Source: JASDSY01 sp041441465 (GTDB lineage: Bacteria; Muiribacteriota; UBA9980). Taken from it: a stretch of 64,000 bases of DNA. The notes beneath the pieces are model-generated. The model did not search any database. It was not told the origin of the DNA and worked only from the letters and a program-made list of their open reading frames with translations. Made by a program: the position numbers and the translations under genes. Each line of letters begins with the position of its first letter. Within the stretch, counting starts at the first letter, position 1. Below, piece after piece: positions 1 to 10,000 of the stretch. Where the stretch lies: the NCBI GenBank assembly GCA_041441465.1, contig JASDSY010000018.1:1-64000 (forward strand). The letters run 5' to 3'.

Positions 1-15
1 AGTGCCTGAGAATAA

Positions 16-47
16 GCGCCTGAAAGTCACGATGACTTTCAGGACGC
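16..47. repeat. Perfect hairpin downstream of the glutaredoxin gene
   Basis: An 11-base perfect inverted repeat (19-29 and 33-43) encloses the loop CGA. Three more G/C pairs (16-18 with 45-47) extend it past a bulged A. It lies downstream of the minus-strand operon. On that strand the hairpin is followed by only a few T residues, so it could be a weak terminator or a small repeated palindrome. No gene is visible in bases 1-138. Confidence 0.45.
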
Positions 48-138
48 GGTCCCACGACAATGGCAGAATAAATACCTTAGCCGCCACTTTATCCAATATT
101 AATTTATTTTATTAGGATAACAACATTTTAGAGTTATA

Positions 139-393
139 CTAAATGACTCCCATTGACTTGAGGTCATGCTCGAGTTCTGCCTCGTTGAACACTTTGCCTT
201 CGCGCCATTTGCCGTTGAATTCAAGCGTCGGAATTACCCAGTCTTCGCCGCCGTTCGCGTCAATTACTTTTTGAACAATTTCGTCAGGCTGCTTTTCAAT
301 GTCGAGATATGTAAATTGAATATTTTTGCTTTTTAAATATTCGATTGTCCTAACGCAGTGCGGACACCACATTGCGGCGTAAACATTTAGCAT
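139..393 (-). CDS. Glutaredoxin-like thiol-disulfide protein
   Basis: This is a small single-domain thioredoxin-fold protein of 84 residues, the usual length for glutaredoxins. The redox motif CPHC is at residues 10-13, just after the first beta strand. The cis-proline loop (VIPT) is near residue 55, where the family binds its thiol substrate. The KSKNI...YLDIEK stretch matches the glutaredoxin beta2 region. There is no signal peptide, so it should act in the cytoplasm, reducing protein disulfides or mixed disulfides. The active site is CPHC rather than CPYC or CGFS, so its exact reductant and substrate are open. On the minus strand a GGAGGT SD lies shortly before the ATG. The gene is 27 bases after tyrS and is probably the last gene of a dnaJ-tyrS-grx operon. 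Confidence 0.9.
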   Translation of the reverse strand: MLNVYAAMWCPHCVRTIEYLKSKNIQFTYLDIEKQPDEIVQKVIDANGGEDWVIPTLEFNGKWREGKVFNEAELEHDLKSMGVI

Positions 394-420
394 TTATTGA
401 CCTCCGATTGCTTTATGAAA

Positions 421-1629
421 TTAAAAAATCACCTTTGCGAAATTTCTTTTTCCTGCCTGGATGATTACTTCGCCTGATAATTTGGCGCTGTCGATAGTTT
501 CATCGGTGATTTTTTCCGAATTTAATTTCAGGCCGCCCTGCTGGATGAGACGTCTTGCCGCCGAATTGCTGTCTGCGAAACCTAAGTCGACCAGTAATCC
601 GATCAAAAGGACTTTGCCGTCTTTCAATTTGTTTTTGTCGAAGTTGTATGTTTTAATGTCTTCCGGTATTCCCTTATTTGAGAATACTTTTTCAAATTCA
701 GTCTGCGCAAAATCCGCCTGCTCATGGTTATGATACATTTCAGTTATGGTGTGAGCGAGCTTCATTTTTATGACTTTAGGATTGACCGAGCCGGATTCGC
801 ACTGCTTTTTCATTTCAAGGATTTCATTCATCGGTATGTCGGTCAGTAATTCGAAGTATTTAAACATCATCGTATCCGATATTGACATTAATTTTCCGTA
901 CATATTTTTGGGTTCTTCGCTTATGCCGACATAGTTGCCCAGGGATTTGCTCATTTTATTGACGCCGTCGAGGCCTTCTAAAATCGGCATTGTAATTGTA
1001 ACTTGCGGCGCCTGGCTGTATTCTTTTTGCAGCGCGCGTCCTACAAGAAGGTTAAACTTCTGGTCCGAACCGCCGAGTTCAACATCGGCTTTAAGCGCGA
1101 CTGAATCATAGCCCTGCATTAGCGGATACATGAATTCATGTATCGAAATAGGGCGCTGCGACTTAAATCTATTTAAAAAATCGTCCCTTTCGAGCATGCG
1201 CGCGACTGTATATTTAGCCGCGAGCTTCAATACGTCGCTGAAATTCATTTTTGAGAGCCAGTTTGAATTGAATTCAATGATGGTTTTATTCATGTCGAGT
1301 ATTTTTTGCACCTGTGACTTATATGTTTCAACGTTGATTTTTATTTGTTCCTCGGTCAGCGGTTTACGTGTTTCGCTTTTGCCGGTCGGGTCGCCGATCA
1401 TACCGGTAAAATCGCCTATTAAAAATATTACCTTGTGGCCAAGGTCCTGGAATTGTCTCATTTTACGTAAAACTACGGTATGGCCGAGGTGAAGGTCTGG
1501 AGCGGTCGGATCGGCGCCAAGTTTAATTATCAACGGCTTGCCGCTTTCAAGCTTTTTCTGAAGCTCTTCCTCTGATATTATTTCAACAACGCCTCTTTTA
1601 ATAATTTCCATCTGTTTTGTAGCGTCCAT
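421..1629 (-). CDS. tyrS: Tyrosyl-tRNA synthetase, type 2
   Basis: This enzyme charges tRNA-Tyr with tyrosine using ATP. The 402-residue length fits bacterial TyrRS. The class I signature appears as HLGH at residues 47-50, after KLGADPTAPD, and the KMSKS loop is at 225-229. The strand around IGDFTGMIGDPTGKSETR is typical of the TyrZ-like (type 2) branch. Residues from about 340 to the end form an S4-like RNA-binding domain (LLVDLGFADSNSAARRLIQQGG). An AAAGGA SD precedes the ATG. The gene follows dnaJ by 53 bases on the same strand, and no terminator or T-box leader is visible between them, so the two are probably co-transcribed. All catalytic motifs are intact. Confidence 0.97.
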   Translation of the reverse strand: MDATKQMEIIKRGVVEIISEEELQKKLESGKPLIIKLGADPTAPDLHLGHTVVLRKMRQFQDLGHKVIFLIGDFTGMIGDPTGKSETRKPLTEEQIKINVETYKSQVQKILDMNKTIIEFNSNWLSKMNFSDVLKLAAKYTVARMLERDDFLNRFKSQRPISIHEFMYPLMQGYDSVALKADVELGGSDQKFNLLVGRALQKEYSQAPQVTITMPILEGLDGVNKMSKSLGNYVGISEEPKNMYGKLMSISDTMMFKYFELLTDIPMNEILEMKKQCESGSVNPKVIKMKLAHTITEMYHNHEQADFAQTEFEKVFSNKGIPEDIKTYNFDKNKLKDGKVLLIGLLVDLGFADSNSAARRLIQQGGLKLNSEKITDETIDSAKLSGEVIIQAGKRNFAKVIF

Positions 1630-1682
1630 AAATGTTCCTTTCTTTGTATAAATTTGTTTTTTTATAAAGCAGGAAATATTTA

Positions 1683-2837
1683 CTAAATTAACTGATCCAG
1701 TTCATTTATTATTTTTTTTGCTTTTTCGCTTAACTTAGTCGGTACGTCTATGGATATGGTTATATATTGATCACCGGCGGTTTTGTCGTCATTTTTAAGG
1801 CCCTGGCCTTTGAGTTTTAGTTTGGTGTCTGCCTGAACGCCGGCCGGAATTGTAACTTTAGCCGTTCCGTACAATGTCGGAACTTCTTTGACGCACCCTA
1901 ATACCGCTTCGGTAAATTTTATTTTCAAATTATAATATATGTCATTGCCGCTGCGTTTAAATTTTTCGTCTTCCTTTATTTTTATAGTTATTAAAATATT
2001 ACCGCGCTGGCCGCCATTTTTACCTGTGTTTCCCTCGCCGGGGATCCTGATTATTTTTCCTTCGGAAACGCCGGCGGGAATTGTTATCTTAAGCTGCCGT
2101 TCGTTGCTTATATTGCCGGTTGCCTTGCAGTTTGTGCATTTTGTTGTGTAATTCACGCCGGAACCTTCGCATTGAGGGCATATCTGGCTTACTGAATACC
2201 CGCCCTGATTTCGGTTGACGTTACCCGTGCCGCGGCACATCGTGCAGGTTGCCGGATTAAATCCGCCTTCGCCGTTACATTTCGGGCAGATATCGCGCCT
2301 TGTGACTTTTAATTTTAAGTTTCCGCCCTCGGCGACTTGTTTAAGCGTCAGATTGACAGTCACATGGATATCCTCGCCGCGTTCAGGCGCGTTTTCGGAT
2401 TGCCCGGCGTGCGAGCGGAATTGGCTTTTATCAAAAAAATTGTCGAATACGTTTTCAAAATTAAAAAAATCGCCGCTTTCAGGTCCTTTTTGTGTCCTGC
2501 TTTTGTGGCCGCCGCGCTGCTGCTGATTGAACATGTTGTTTAAAATATCCTCGAAATTAAAATTGCCGGTTCCGTTGCCATAGCCGCTAAAATTGCCGTC
2601 GCCCATACCTGAATATCCGGATTTTCTGAACATATCATACTGCTGCCGTTTTGTTTCGTTTGATAATGTTTCATAAGCTTCGGTTATGCTTTTGAATTTT
2701 TCTTCGGCTTCTTTCTTATTTGTAGGATTGGCGTCCGGATGATATTTTTTTGCAAGGTTTTTGTATGCCTTTTTTATTTCATCTTTTGACGCGTTTTCGG
2801 AAACGCCCAATTCACTATAAAAATCTTTCATTTTCAT
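1683..2837 (-). CDS. dnaJ: Chaperone DnaJ (Hsp40)
   Basis: DnaJ is the J-domain co-chaperone that delivers unfolded clients to DnaK and stimulates its ATPase. The J domain occupies residues 1-70, with the HPD motif at 33-35. A Gly/Phe-rich linker follows (about 75-150). The zinc-binding domain at 184-241 has four cysteine repeats: CPKCNGEG, CTMCRGTG, CPQCEGSG and CTNCKATG. In the last one an alanine replaces the first conserved glycine, which should not affect zinc binding. The C-terminal beta domains contain ITIPAGVSEGKIIRIPGEG. The 384-residue length is normal. A GAGGTGAG SD lies about 9 bases before the ATG. No dnaK or grpE is next to it here. It heads the dnaJ-tyrS-glutaredoxin operon behind a good promoter. 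Confidence 0.97.
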   Translation of the reverse strand: MKMKDFYSELGVSENASKDEIKKAYKNLAKKYHPDANPTNKKEAEEKFKSITEAYETLSNETKRQQYDMFRKSGYSGMGDGNFSGYGNGTGNFNFEDILNNMFNQQQRGGHKSRTQKGPESGDFFNFENVFDNFFDKSQFRSHAGQSENAPERGEDIHVTVNLTLKQVAEGGNLKLKVTRRDICPKCNGEGGFNPATCTMCRGTGNVNRNQGGYSVSQICPQCEGSGVNYTTKCTNCKATGNISNERQLKITIPAGVSEGKIIRIPGEGNTGKNGGQRGNILITIKIKEDEKFKRSGNDIYYNLKIKFTEAVLGCVKEVPTLYGTAKVTIPAGVQADTKLKLKGQGLKNDDKTAGDQYITISIDVPTKLSEKAKKIINELDQLI

Positions 2838-2900
2838 AAATTACTCACCTCGGACATAAAAACCAATTTTAAAGTTTGACTATGTTCATTATGTTACTTA

Positions 2901-2929
2901 ATTTTATAGCAACAGCCCTAAAAAGTCAA
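2901..2929 (-). promoter_or_regulatory. Sigma-70-type promoter of the dnaJ operon
   Basis: On the minus strand TTGACT (2924-2929) and TAAAAT (2901-2906) are separated by 17 bases. This leaves about 60 bases of leader before dnaJ. No CIRCE-like inverted repeat is visible around it. Confidence 0.6.
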
Positions 2930-2993
2930 GCATAAAACTGTTTCATCCCTTTATTTATGTGTTTAATGGCGATATTTGCCGGCTTTTATTTTC

Positions 2994-3022
2994 TTGACTA
3001 AGTTACTAATTAATGCTACAAT
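2994..3022 (+). promoter_or_regulatory. Sigma-70-type promoter of the TPR protein gene
   Basis: TTGACT (2994-2999), a 17-base spacer and TACAAT (3017-3022) lie about 75 bases before the start codon. The promoter is divergent from that of dnaJ. Confidence 0.7.
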
Positions 3023-3096
3023 TTGAATGTAACTTTACTAATACGTTAATTACATTGTGAATTTATTTAATAAATATATTTTTTGAGGTGGGTTTT

Positions 3097-5487
3097 ATGA
3101 GAAAATATATTCTTGTTATGGCTGTTTTAGCGGTATTCTGTATTTTTGAAAACCGGACTTGTTACGCGGCCGGCGGCGATAGCGGCAATGCCGATTCAAA
3201 ATTGCCTTCAGCTAATGTAAGCGCGCCGGCGGACCTGCAAATGCAGATAATCAATCTTCAAAAATCCCAAAAATATAACGAGGCAGCGCTTTTGTTTAAT
3301 AAATTAACCGATTATACCTCGGCTGTTTTACTTTATGACGTTTTGCCAGATATAATGGATAAGAGCGTTTATTTGAATATGAATAAAGCCTGCCTTTATT
3401 ATGCCGCTGTTACAGACGAAGTCCTATCTTCGAATATTAGTCCTTTGATAAAGGTAATATCTAAGCTCGAAGAGAAGAAGATGTACAATGAAGCTGCCGG
3501 TATTTTAAAAAAAGCCGTAAAAATTGCTCCACAAAACCCTTATATTAAAGAATTTGCCGTAAAAATTTATCCGCATTCCGGCAATGCCGATGAGGTGCTG
3601 GCTGGATTAAAAAAAGAACTTGACGCAGCCGCGGGTGATAATGAAAAAAAAGAGTTGACAAAAAAAATAATAGACGTTTATATCGCGTCACAAAATTATC
3701 AGCAGGCGTTGGAACTGGTAAAAGCTGAAATGGCGAAATATCCGGATGATTCGGCGTATAAGCAGTATATATATTTGATGTCGAAGAAAGGCAATGATTT
3801 TAATTCGCTGATAGAATTAATGGCGCAAAAGGTAAATAGCAATTCCGGCGACAGCGAAAGCGTAAATATTTTATATTCGCAGGCTGTAAGCTGCGATACA
3901 TTTGAAGCTGCGATCAAATGTTTTGAAAATTTATACAAAACCCAGCCTGAAAATTTTGATGCGGCCAAAAAATTATGCAAGTTGTATATTTTTTCCAAAA
4001 AATATGAGGCCGCCGAAAATCTGGCAGACGGCTTATTGGCTAGGAACAAAAATGAAATCGAAGTTGAATTTTTAAAGGGCCGTATTTTATTTGACAGAGG
4101 AAATTATGAAGCCGCTAAAAATTACCTTACTGAATATTTGAAAAAATACGGTGATAAAGCTGATAGCAAAACTAATTACTATATAGCGCTTTCAGAATTA
4201 AAACTCGGCAGGAATATAAACGCGCTTTCGAGTCTCGACAAATCGCTTTCTAAAGACAATGAAAGCGCTCGCATGCTTGTGAAGGAAGCCGAGGAGATGT
4301 TTTATTCTCAAAAAACGATGAATGTCGCGCGTAATTTTTTTAACGAAGTTTCCAAAAAAAATCCGTATGACCACCAGGCCAAAGCCAAAGAAGCGCTTTT
4401 TGAAATCTATAACGGCGATACAAAAAAAGCGTTTGACGCTTTGCAGAAAGCCTATATGCAGGCGCCTGATTCGTTGACGGTAAATTATCTTTTAGGCCTT
4501 GTTTATGCCGAGATGGGGCAGGCGCAGCAGGCAGTTGTCTGTTTTAAAAACTGCGTGAAAAACGATCCCGAGTCGATTTCCAAAATCAGCCAGGATGAGG
4601 CGGCGATAAGCGGTATTGTAATGTGGCCTTTTGGACATTACTATAACGTTTATATCCATTCAGCCATAAGAATCGGCGATTTCAAAAAATTAGGCGGAGC
4701 GCTTCGTGAATTAATGAAAAGTGTTTCGAACTCGATGCCGGCGAATTTCGTAGTTAGCGATCCGCAAAAAATGGATGTTTTGAGCACGCGGCCTGAATAT
4801 TCTTTTCAGAGAAGCTATAAATTTTTTATCCATAATATAATGGATGACGGTATGCTCAACAAATTAAACAATGCGCCTGAGCCTAAAATGCTGATGGACT
4901 ATTTCTTGAAGGACTCAAGAGTTCGCGATTTGTATGAAAAATCACAGAAGGCGCAGAAGGCGAATAAGCATAATGAAGGGCTTGATTATATAATGAAAGC
5001 TCTTGAGGTCGAGCCTGAAAATCCGCTCCTGATTTTCAGGGGATCATCGCTCGGACTGGTTAATAAGCCTTTTAATCTTATGCTCATGGAATTTAAAATA
5101 ATCGCTTACGCCGAGAAAATAAAAAATACGGTTCCGAAAAATGATGAGGAATTATTTATGCACGCAACCGCGAAGCTTACTATGATCGGAATGATAAGAG
5201 CGCTTGCGGCAATGCCTGAAGTGGCGCTGGTACTATCAAATAAAAATCTTAATGAGGCGGCGATAAATAATTATATTAAAGGTCTCGATGCCGATGCGGC
5301 CCAGCTGAAAAAAGGCAAACTTAAAAATTTCGCGCTGATGCTCGAAATGTCGGCTAATTATTTTAAGGGCGATATGACGGCAAGCTCAAAGTTAATAACC
5401 GAATATTTAAAAAATGACGAGGAAGTTTTGGGGTTCATGTGGAATGTTTTCAATATCGGCGAGTATTATCTGAGAAATCCGAGATAA
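3097..5487 (+). CDS. Secreted TPR-repeat protein
   Basis: I cannot assign a specific function. The protein has about 796 residues. It begins with a Sec signal peptide (MRKYILVMAVLAVFCIF, then a CYAAG cleavage region) followed by a low-complexity stretch. The rest consists of helical tetratricopeptide repeats, for example KYNEAALLFNKLTDYTSAVL, NYEAAKNYLTEYLKKYG and a PDSLTVNYLLGLVYAEMGQA-type repeat near the middle. It is likely a periplasmic or outer-membrane-associated scaffold for protein-protein contacts. I chose the ATG at 3097 rather than the in-frame GTG at 3088, because that GTG lies inside the SD (GAGGTGG, 3085-3091), and the SD is correctly spaced only for the ATG. It has its own promoter and a strong terminator, so it is a single-gene unit. 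Confidence 0.85.
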   Translation: MRKYILVMAVLAVFCIFENRTCYAAGGDSGNADSKLPSANVSAPADLQMQIINLQKSQKYNEAALLFNKLTDYTSAVLLYDVLPDIMDKSVYLNMNKACLYYAAVTDEVLSSNISPLIKVISKLEEKKMYNEAAGILKKAVKIAPQNPYIKEFAVKIYPHSGNADEVLAGLKKELDAAAGDNEKKELTKKIIDVYIASQNYQQALELVKAEMAKYPDDSAYKQYIYLMSKKGNDFNSLIELMAQKVNSNSGDSESVNILYSQAVSCDTFEAAIKCFENLYKTQPENFDAAKKLCKLYIFSKKYEAAENLADGLLARNKNEIEVEFLKGRILFDRGNYEAAKNYLTEYLKKYGDKADSKTNYYIALSELKLGRNINALSSLDKSLSKDNESARMLVKEAEEMFYSQKTMNVARNFFNEVSKKNPYDHQAKAKEALFEIYNGDTKKAFDALQKAYMQAPDSLTVNYLLGLVYAEMGQAQQAVVCFKNCVKNDPESISKISQDEAAISGIVMWPFGHYYNVYIHSAIRIGDFKKLGGALRELMKSVSNSMPANFVVSDPQKMDVLSTRPEYSFQRSYKFFIHNIMDDGMLNKLNNAPEPKMLMDYFLKDSRVRDLYEKSQKAQKANKHNEGLDYIMKALEVEPENPLLIFRGSSLGLVNKPFNLMLMEFKIIAYAEKIKNTVPKNDEELFMHATAKLTMIGMIRALAAMPEVALVLSNKNLNEAAINNYIKGLDADAAQLKKGKLKNFALMLEMSANYFKGDMTASSKLITEYLKNDEEVLGFMWNVFNIGEYYLRNPR

Positions 5488-5536
5488 AAAATATCAGTCT
5501 TTTTATTTTTAAATAATCTTTTTTTAAAATTATGAG

Positions 5537-5589
5537 CGCGTTGGATACAAATTTGAATACCTTTGTGTCCAACGCGTTCCTTTTTATTC
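5537..5589 (+). terminator. Rho-independent terminator of the TPR gene
   Basis: A 15-base stem (5537-5551 with 5562-5576), perfect apart from one G-U pair, encloses a 10-base loop. A T-rich tract (5577-5589) follows. It begins 50 bases after the TPR stop codon. Confidence 0.85.
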
Positions 5590-5803
5590 TGCGATACCTG
5601 CCGTTATTTTTTGATTTGTCGTTTTTAGCTTAGATTTTATTTCGATTAAAGTAAAGCGGTTACTGAAACACTGCAAATTTATAAAATGTTATAATAACTT
5701 TTACGGTCGAAAGTGAAGAAGTAGATCAATAAAAATAGCGGCAGTTTTTCCATGCCGGTAAAAATATTAATTTATAAATGCTGATTGTTAAGCAATATTT
5801 TTG

Positions 5804-5917
5804 ATGACAGATGAAAAATATACTAATGTTTTTGAGAAATATGATGGTATAAAAACTAATGTCGAAAACGGGAAGCCGGGTAAGTTAAAAGTTTTTGAGA
5901 AATCAGCTGAAATATAG
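5804..5917 (+). CDS. Possible 37-residue small ORF, doubtful
   Basis: In the otherwise gene-free stretch 5590-5978 an ATG opens 37 codons of hydrophilic sequence (MTDEKYTNVFEKYDG...). It contains two similar VFEK-containing segments. I see no SD before it, no clear promoter and no family resemblance. It may be a remnant or chance. I record it only because the composition looks protein-like. Confidence 0.15.
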   Translation: MTDEKYTNVFEKYDGIKTNVENGKPGKLKVFEKSAEI

Positions 5918-5978
5918 CACGAATTCTGAAATGCGCGGTATTAAAATAACAAAATTAAATGCTTCAAATATCAAAAAA

Positions 5979-6007
5979 AGCCGTGATAATTATCACGGCT
6001 TTTTTAT
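5979..6007. terminator. Bidirectional terminator
   Basis: A perfect 22-base palindrome (5979-5989 with 5990-6000) is flanked by A residues on the left and T residues on the right. It can terminate in both directions. It lies just past the 3' end of the minus-strand repeat-protein gene. Confidence 0.85.
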
Positions 6008-6028
6008 AAAAGTTTTTTATAAAAACAA

Positions 6029-6568
6029 TTATTTCTTTTCTTCGGCTTTAGGCTCAGCTGCTTTAGGTTCTTCAGCCTTAGGAGCTTCAGCTTTAGGTTC
6101 TTCTTTTTTTACTTCAGCCTTTGGTTCTTCGGCTTTAGGTTCAGCTGCTTTAGGTTCTTCAACCTTAGGAGCTTCGGCTTTAGGTTCTTCTTTTTTTACT
6201 TCAGCCTTTGGCTCTTCAGCTTTAGGTTCAACTGCTTTAGGTTCTTCAGCCTTAGGAGCTGTTTCTTCTTTTTTAGCTTTTTTAGCTTTTCTTACTTTTT
6301 TAGCTTTTTTAGCAACTTTTTCTGTGCTAACGTCTTTGCCGGCTTCCTGCATTTTGATTATGTGCAGAGCTTCTGATTTTGTAATTTCTTTACCGGTCTG
6401 GTTTTTTGCCAACAACTGAACATAGCCGACCAATGAAAGGTAAGCTGTCTGTGCTGTAAAAGCTTTTAAACCTGTTACTTTAGGGAACTCCTGTGACCAA
6501 GCTGTATTAACTCCAATAATAGCGGCGCAAAAGAGAATAATCATAGCAATAGCTAAATTTTTCTTCAA
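6029..6568 (-). CDS. Small secreted Lys/Glu/Pro/Ala-repeat protein
   Basis: I do not recognise a family. The 179-residue product starts with a clear signal peptide (MKKNLAIAMIILFCAAIIGV, cleavage near AWSQ). A short folded-looking region follows at residues 27-85; its FPKVTG...ITKSEAL spacing is faintly like half an SLH domain, which is only a suggestion. Next is a very basic KKAKKVRKAKKAKK stretch, then a tail to the C-terminus built from PKAEEPKAE-type units with a 29-residue (87-base) period. Such tails are extended and highly charged and often span the periplasm or bind walls or polymers. The start is TTG at 6568, supported by a perfect SD (AAGGAGGTGG, 6574-6583) 5 bases away. It has a strong promoter and is transcribed divergently from the giant gene. 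Confidence 0.85.
   Translation of the reverse strand: MKKNLAIAMIILFCAAIIGVNTAWSQEFPKVTGLKAFTAQTAYLSLVGYVQLLAKNQTGKEITKSEALHIIKMQEAGKDVSTEKVAKKAKKVRKAKKAKKEETAPKAEEPKAVEPKAEEPKAEVKKEEPKAEAPKVEEPKAAEPKAEEPKAEVKKEEPKAEAPKAEEPKAAEPKAEEKK
6039..6255 (-). repeat. 87-bp tandem coding repeat
   Basis: Two and a half copies of an 87-base unit encode the Pro-Lys-Ala-Glu-rich tail. The same phase point recurs at 6096 and 6183. The copies differ at only a few bases, suggesting recent duplication or slippage. Confidence 0.8.
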
Positions 6569-6620
6569 TTACTCCACCTCCTTTAAATATTTGTAGGGTA
6601 TTTTTTTACTTCGTGTTCAC

Positions 6621-6649
6621 ATCATATCACAACGTAAAAAAAAAGTCAA
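6621..6649 (-). promoter_or_regulatory. Sigma-70-type promoter of the repeat-protein gene
   Basis: On the minus strand TTGACT (6644-6649), a 17-base spacer with an 8-T run, and TATGAT (6621-6626) lie about 53 bases before the TTG start. Confidence 0.75.
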
Positions 6650-6894
6650 CTTAAAATTTATAATTTTATGTTTTAAATTTAAAAATGTAATTATATCACA
6701 TCGTGGCTGACGAAGTTATATTTATATTATTGCATTTAAAAAAAGAATTTGTTAATAAAAAATTGAGACAGCAATAGTGTCTAATAAAAACAGCTATGGT
6801 CATTTTTAATTTTGGAATTTGTTCATTTTTAAGATGTGATTTTAGTGAAATAAAAATAAATTTAAAATTTGGCTTAACTTTTGCTAAATATTTA

Positions 6895-6923
6895 TTGAAT
6901 TTTTTTGTCGTTTAGGATAAAAT
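6895..6923 (+). promoter_or_regulatory. Sigma-70-type promoter of the giant gene
   Basis: TTGAAT (6895-6900), a 17-base spacer and TAAAAT (6918-6923) would give a leader of about 120 bases before the ATG at 7053. The rest of the 6569-7052 intergenic region is very AT-rich, and I see no gene in it. Confidence 0.6.
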
Positions 6924-6966
6924 TCGTTATGTTATTATAGTTATTTATGCTAAACTTAAATTATAG

Positions 6967-6988
6967 TGTCAAAAATTTGACATTTTTT
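6967..6988 (+). promoter_or_regulatory. Short hairpin plus T-run in the giant-gene leader
   Basis: TGTCAAA (6967-6973) pairs with TTTGACA (6976-6982) and is followed by six T residues. It lies between the predicted transcription start and the SD. It resembles a weak attenuator or an operator, but the stem is only 7 pairs. Confidence 0.3.
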
Positions 6989-7052
6989 AATTGCTATTTT
7001 CATATTTTGTTAAAAATTTTTCTGATAGATACCTCGAAGGGGGATATTATTT

Positions 7053-10000
7053 ATGAATAAAAATTTAAAAATATTTTTATTATGGGTTATTGTTTTTTTA
7101 ATATTTATTTTAGGAAATTTTGAATTTGCTTATGCGCAAGTTGCCAACTTATCAAATAGAATTTATGTTTTGAATACTTCCAAAGTAAGTGGTGCTGCTA
7201 CTTTTATTAAACATGCAGAAGCCACGCAATTTAGTCTTTATTGCAAAAACAACTGGTGGTATAGAGTAAGATTATCAAATGGTACAAATAATTATTATGC
7301 ACCAGGACCAGGCGGTTTTAGATATACTGATTCGAGTGAAGGTGTTTCAACTCAAACTTTGAATGTTAGCAGTTTGCCTACTGGGAGTAATTATATTGCA
7401 TATATGGAAGAAGCTGGAAGTGGTAAAAATGCTGATGGTAGCTGGGGAACTAACATCAGCGGTTATATTCAAGACGGTCCATATTCTGTTGATGCAACGG
7501 TTCCTGGTTCGGTAGCGACTATGACCCCGGCTAATAATAATTATTCTAATACAGCTACACCTACATTTTCATGGACTGCTGCTTCGGATGGCACTGGCTG
7601 CGGTATGGATGATACTACCCCTTATCGTCTCTTTATTGATGCTGGCGGTGTAATTGCTTGGGGAACTGCAATGTCATATACACCAGTAACGGCTCTTGCC
7701 GAAGGAAACCATACATGGTATGTTAAAACTCAAGACAGGGATGCAAATATTAACCACTCACCTACAAGTTATAACATATTTATTGATACTATAGCACCGA
7801 GTGTTTCAGCTAGCGCTATTACGGCGCCAAACGGCGGTGAATTTATAGCGGGCGGAAGCTCGTATTCTATTACTTGGAATACTGCTTTTGTGACTGATAG
7901 CGGAAGTGGAATTGCAAGTGTAACATTACAATATTTTAATGGTTCTGTATGGCAAAATATTGTGACCGGATTAGCAAATAGCGGTTCTTATACATGGACG
8001 CCGGTGCCTTCACTTAACATAAGTAATTCTAAAATAAGATTAATTGCATATGATTATGCCGGAAATTATGCAAGTGATGATTCTGATGCTAATTTTACAA
8101 TTGATTCTACCGCTCCTAATGCTGCCACGCTTTCTTCGCCAGCGACTGACTTATGGTCAACAAATGCCAGTCCTACATTTTCATGGAATGCCGCAATGGA
8201 TAATGCCGGCGGCAGCGGAATGCACACGACTCAACCTTACCAGCTGTATTTAAATGATGTTGGTCAGGGCTGGATTACTTCGACAAGTTACACTCCGGCA
8301 TCTAATTTATCTAACGGTACTTATACATGGTATGTCGTTACTCAGGATAAAGCCGGCAATAAGGCGTATAGCGAGACAAGAATGATAGTAATCGGCGCTT
8401 CGACAATTTCTAATTACATAGCCAATTACTATGATAGTACCAACGATAACAGCTCGTGTTATGCTTATGATTACTGGTTATGGAAGAGTTCAGCTACGAC
8501 AAGTTCGATTGATTATGATTGGTCTTCGGCCCAGCCGGTCGGCAGTAATTTGAATTATTATTTTGCAAGCTGGATAAGTACGCCAGCATTTAGAGTCGGC
8601 GATTATACATTTTATACAATCAATGATGATGGTGTCAGATTGTGGCTCGACGACAGTGAAGTTATAACTGACTGGCCGGGAATTCATGCCGTGGCCTCGC
8701 CTTATAACCAGGTTTGTAAAAAAACATTTTCCGCAGCAGGTAATTACCATTTAAGACTTGATTTTTATCAGGCTACCGGGCAGTCAATCATAAGGTTTTG
8801 GTGGGATCCGCCGCCTCAGTGCACAAGTTTTACTATGACCGGAAGCACCGGCAGTTCCCCAGGTTATTCAATAACGCAGAACGTGACTTTGAATTTATCT
8901 GTTACTGATACAAATGTTGAGGGCGGTACAACTTCGTCTCCTGATAAAAATGCAGGAATATATGCTTATCAGGTTACTGAAAATATAGCATCTCCGGGCA
9001 GTGATATTATTATAAATCAAGGAAGTCCATATAACGGCACTCCCGGCTTTACACTTTCTGCCGGTGACGGAGTAAAAACTGTTTATGTAAGGTTTAAGGA
9101 TCCGTGCGGCAACTATTCAGAATGGTATTCGACAACGATTAAGCTTGATACAATTCCCCCGAATGCTCCGGTGGCGGCTCAAACTAATGTTTTGGGTTAT
9201 GATAACGTTACGGGAAAAGTAACTACTACAGGCATTCTTTCATATCCGGAAAATTGTTACATGGAAACGTATATTGGCGATTCTGTGCCTAATGCTTCGA
9301 CTACACCTACTAAATCTGATTCCGCTCCTACTGTTGGGTATGCTTCGGGTGTTGACGTTTTTACAGGAATTACTCCTGTAATTGCAACCGCAAATACCAG
9401 AGTATATTATAGATTTAAAGATGTCGCCGGAAATGTTTCGGCGTGGGTCACTGACGGCATTGTGCCTATGCCGCCGGTTATTACTACTGTCGGATACAGC
9501 TTGAAAGACCAAAAATCATATAATGGCGCTACAAGGGTGACAACTACACTTACGAGTACGTCGGATAAGATAAAAATCTGGCAGGCTGATAATGCTTCAG
9601 GCCTGAACGCGGTACTAAAAGGTACCAGAACAGGAGTAGACCTTACGTCCGTTATTAACGCTGATTTAATAACTTCCGTTGCCGACATTGCAGCCGGGAA
9701 AAATGTTTTGTATACTTTTGTTTCGGCAAATGGCAACCAGTCTTCTTATGCGGCCGACGGTACAGTTCCGGCAGCTCCGGTTTTGTCCACGGTAGGTTAT
9801 CATTTGAATACTCAGAAATCTTATAACGGCGCAACACAGGTTACTTCATCAACAGCTAATAATACAATTAAAATCTGGCAGGCCGATGATGATGCCGGTA
9901 CAAACGCAGCCGCCAAAGGAAGCAGAACCGCAAATTTATCGCTGCTTACCAATACTGATTTAATAACAGGTATTACCGACATAACAGCCGGGAAAAATGT

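Noticed and set aside
5895..6419. Plus-strand ORF rich in Ala-Leu-Gly-Ser repeats
   Set aside because: It is the antisense reading of the Lys/Glu/Pro/Ala repeat gene, which has a signal peptide, SD, promoter and terminator on the minus strand.
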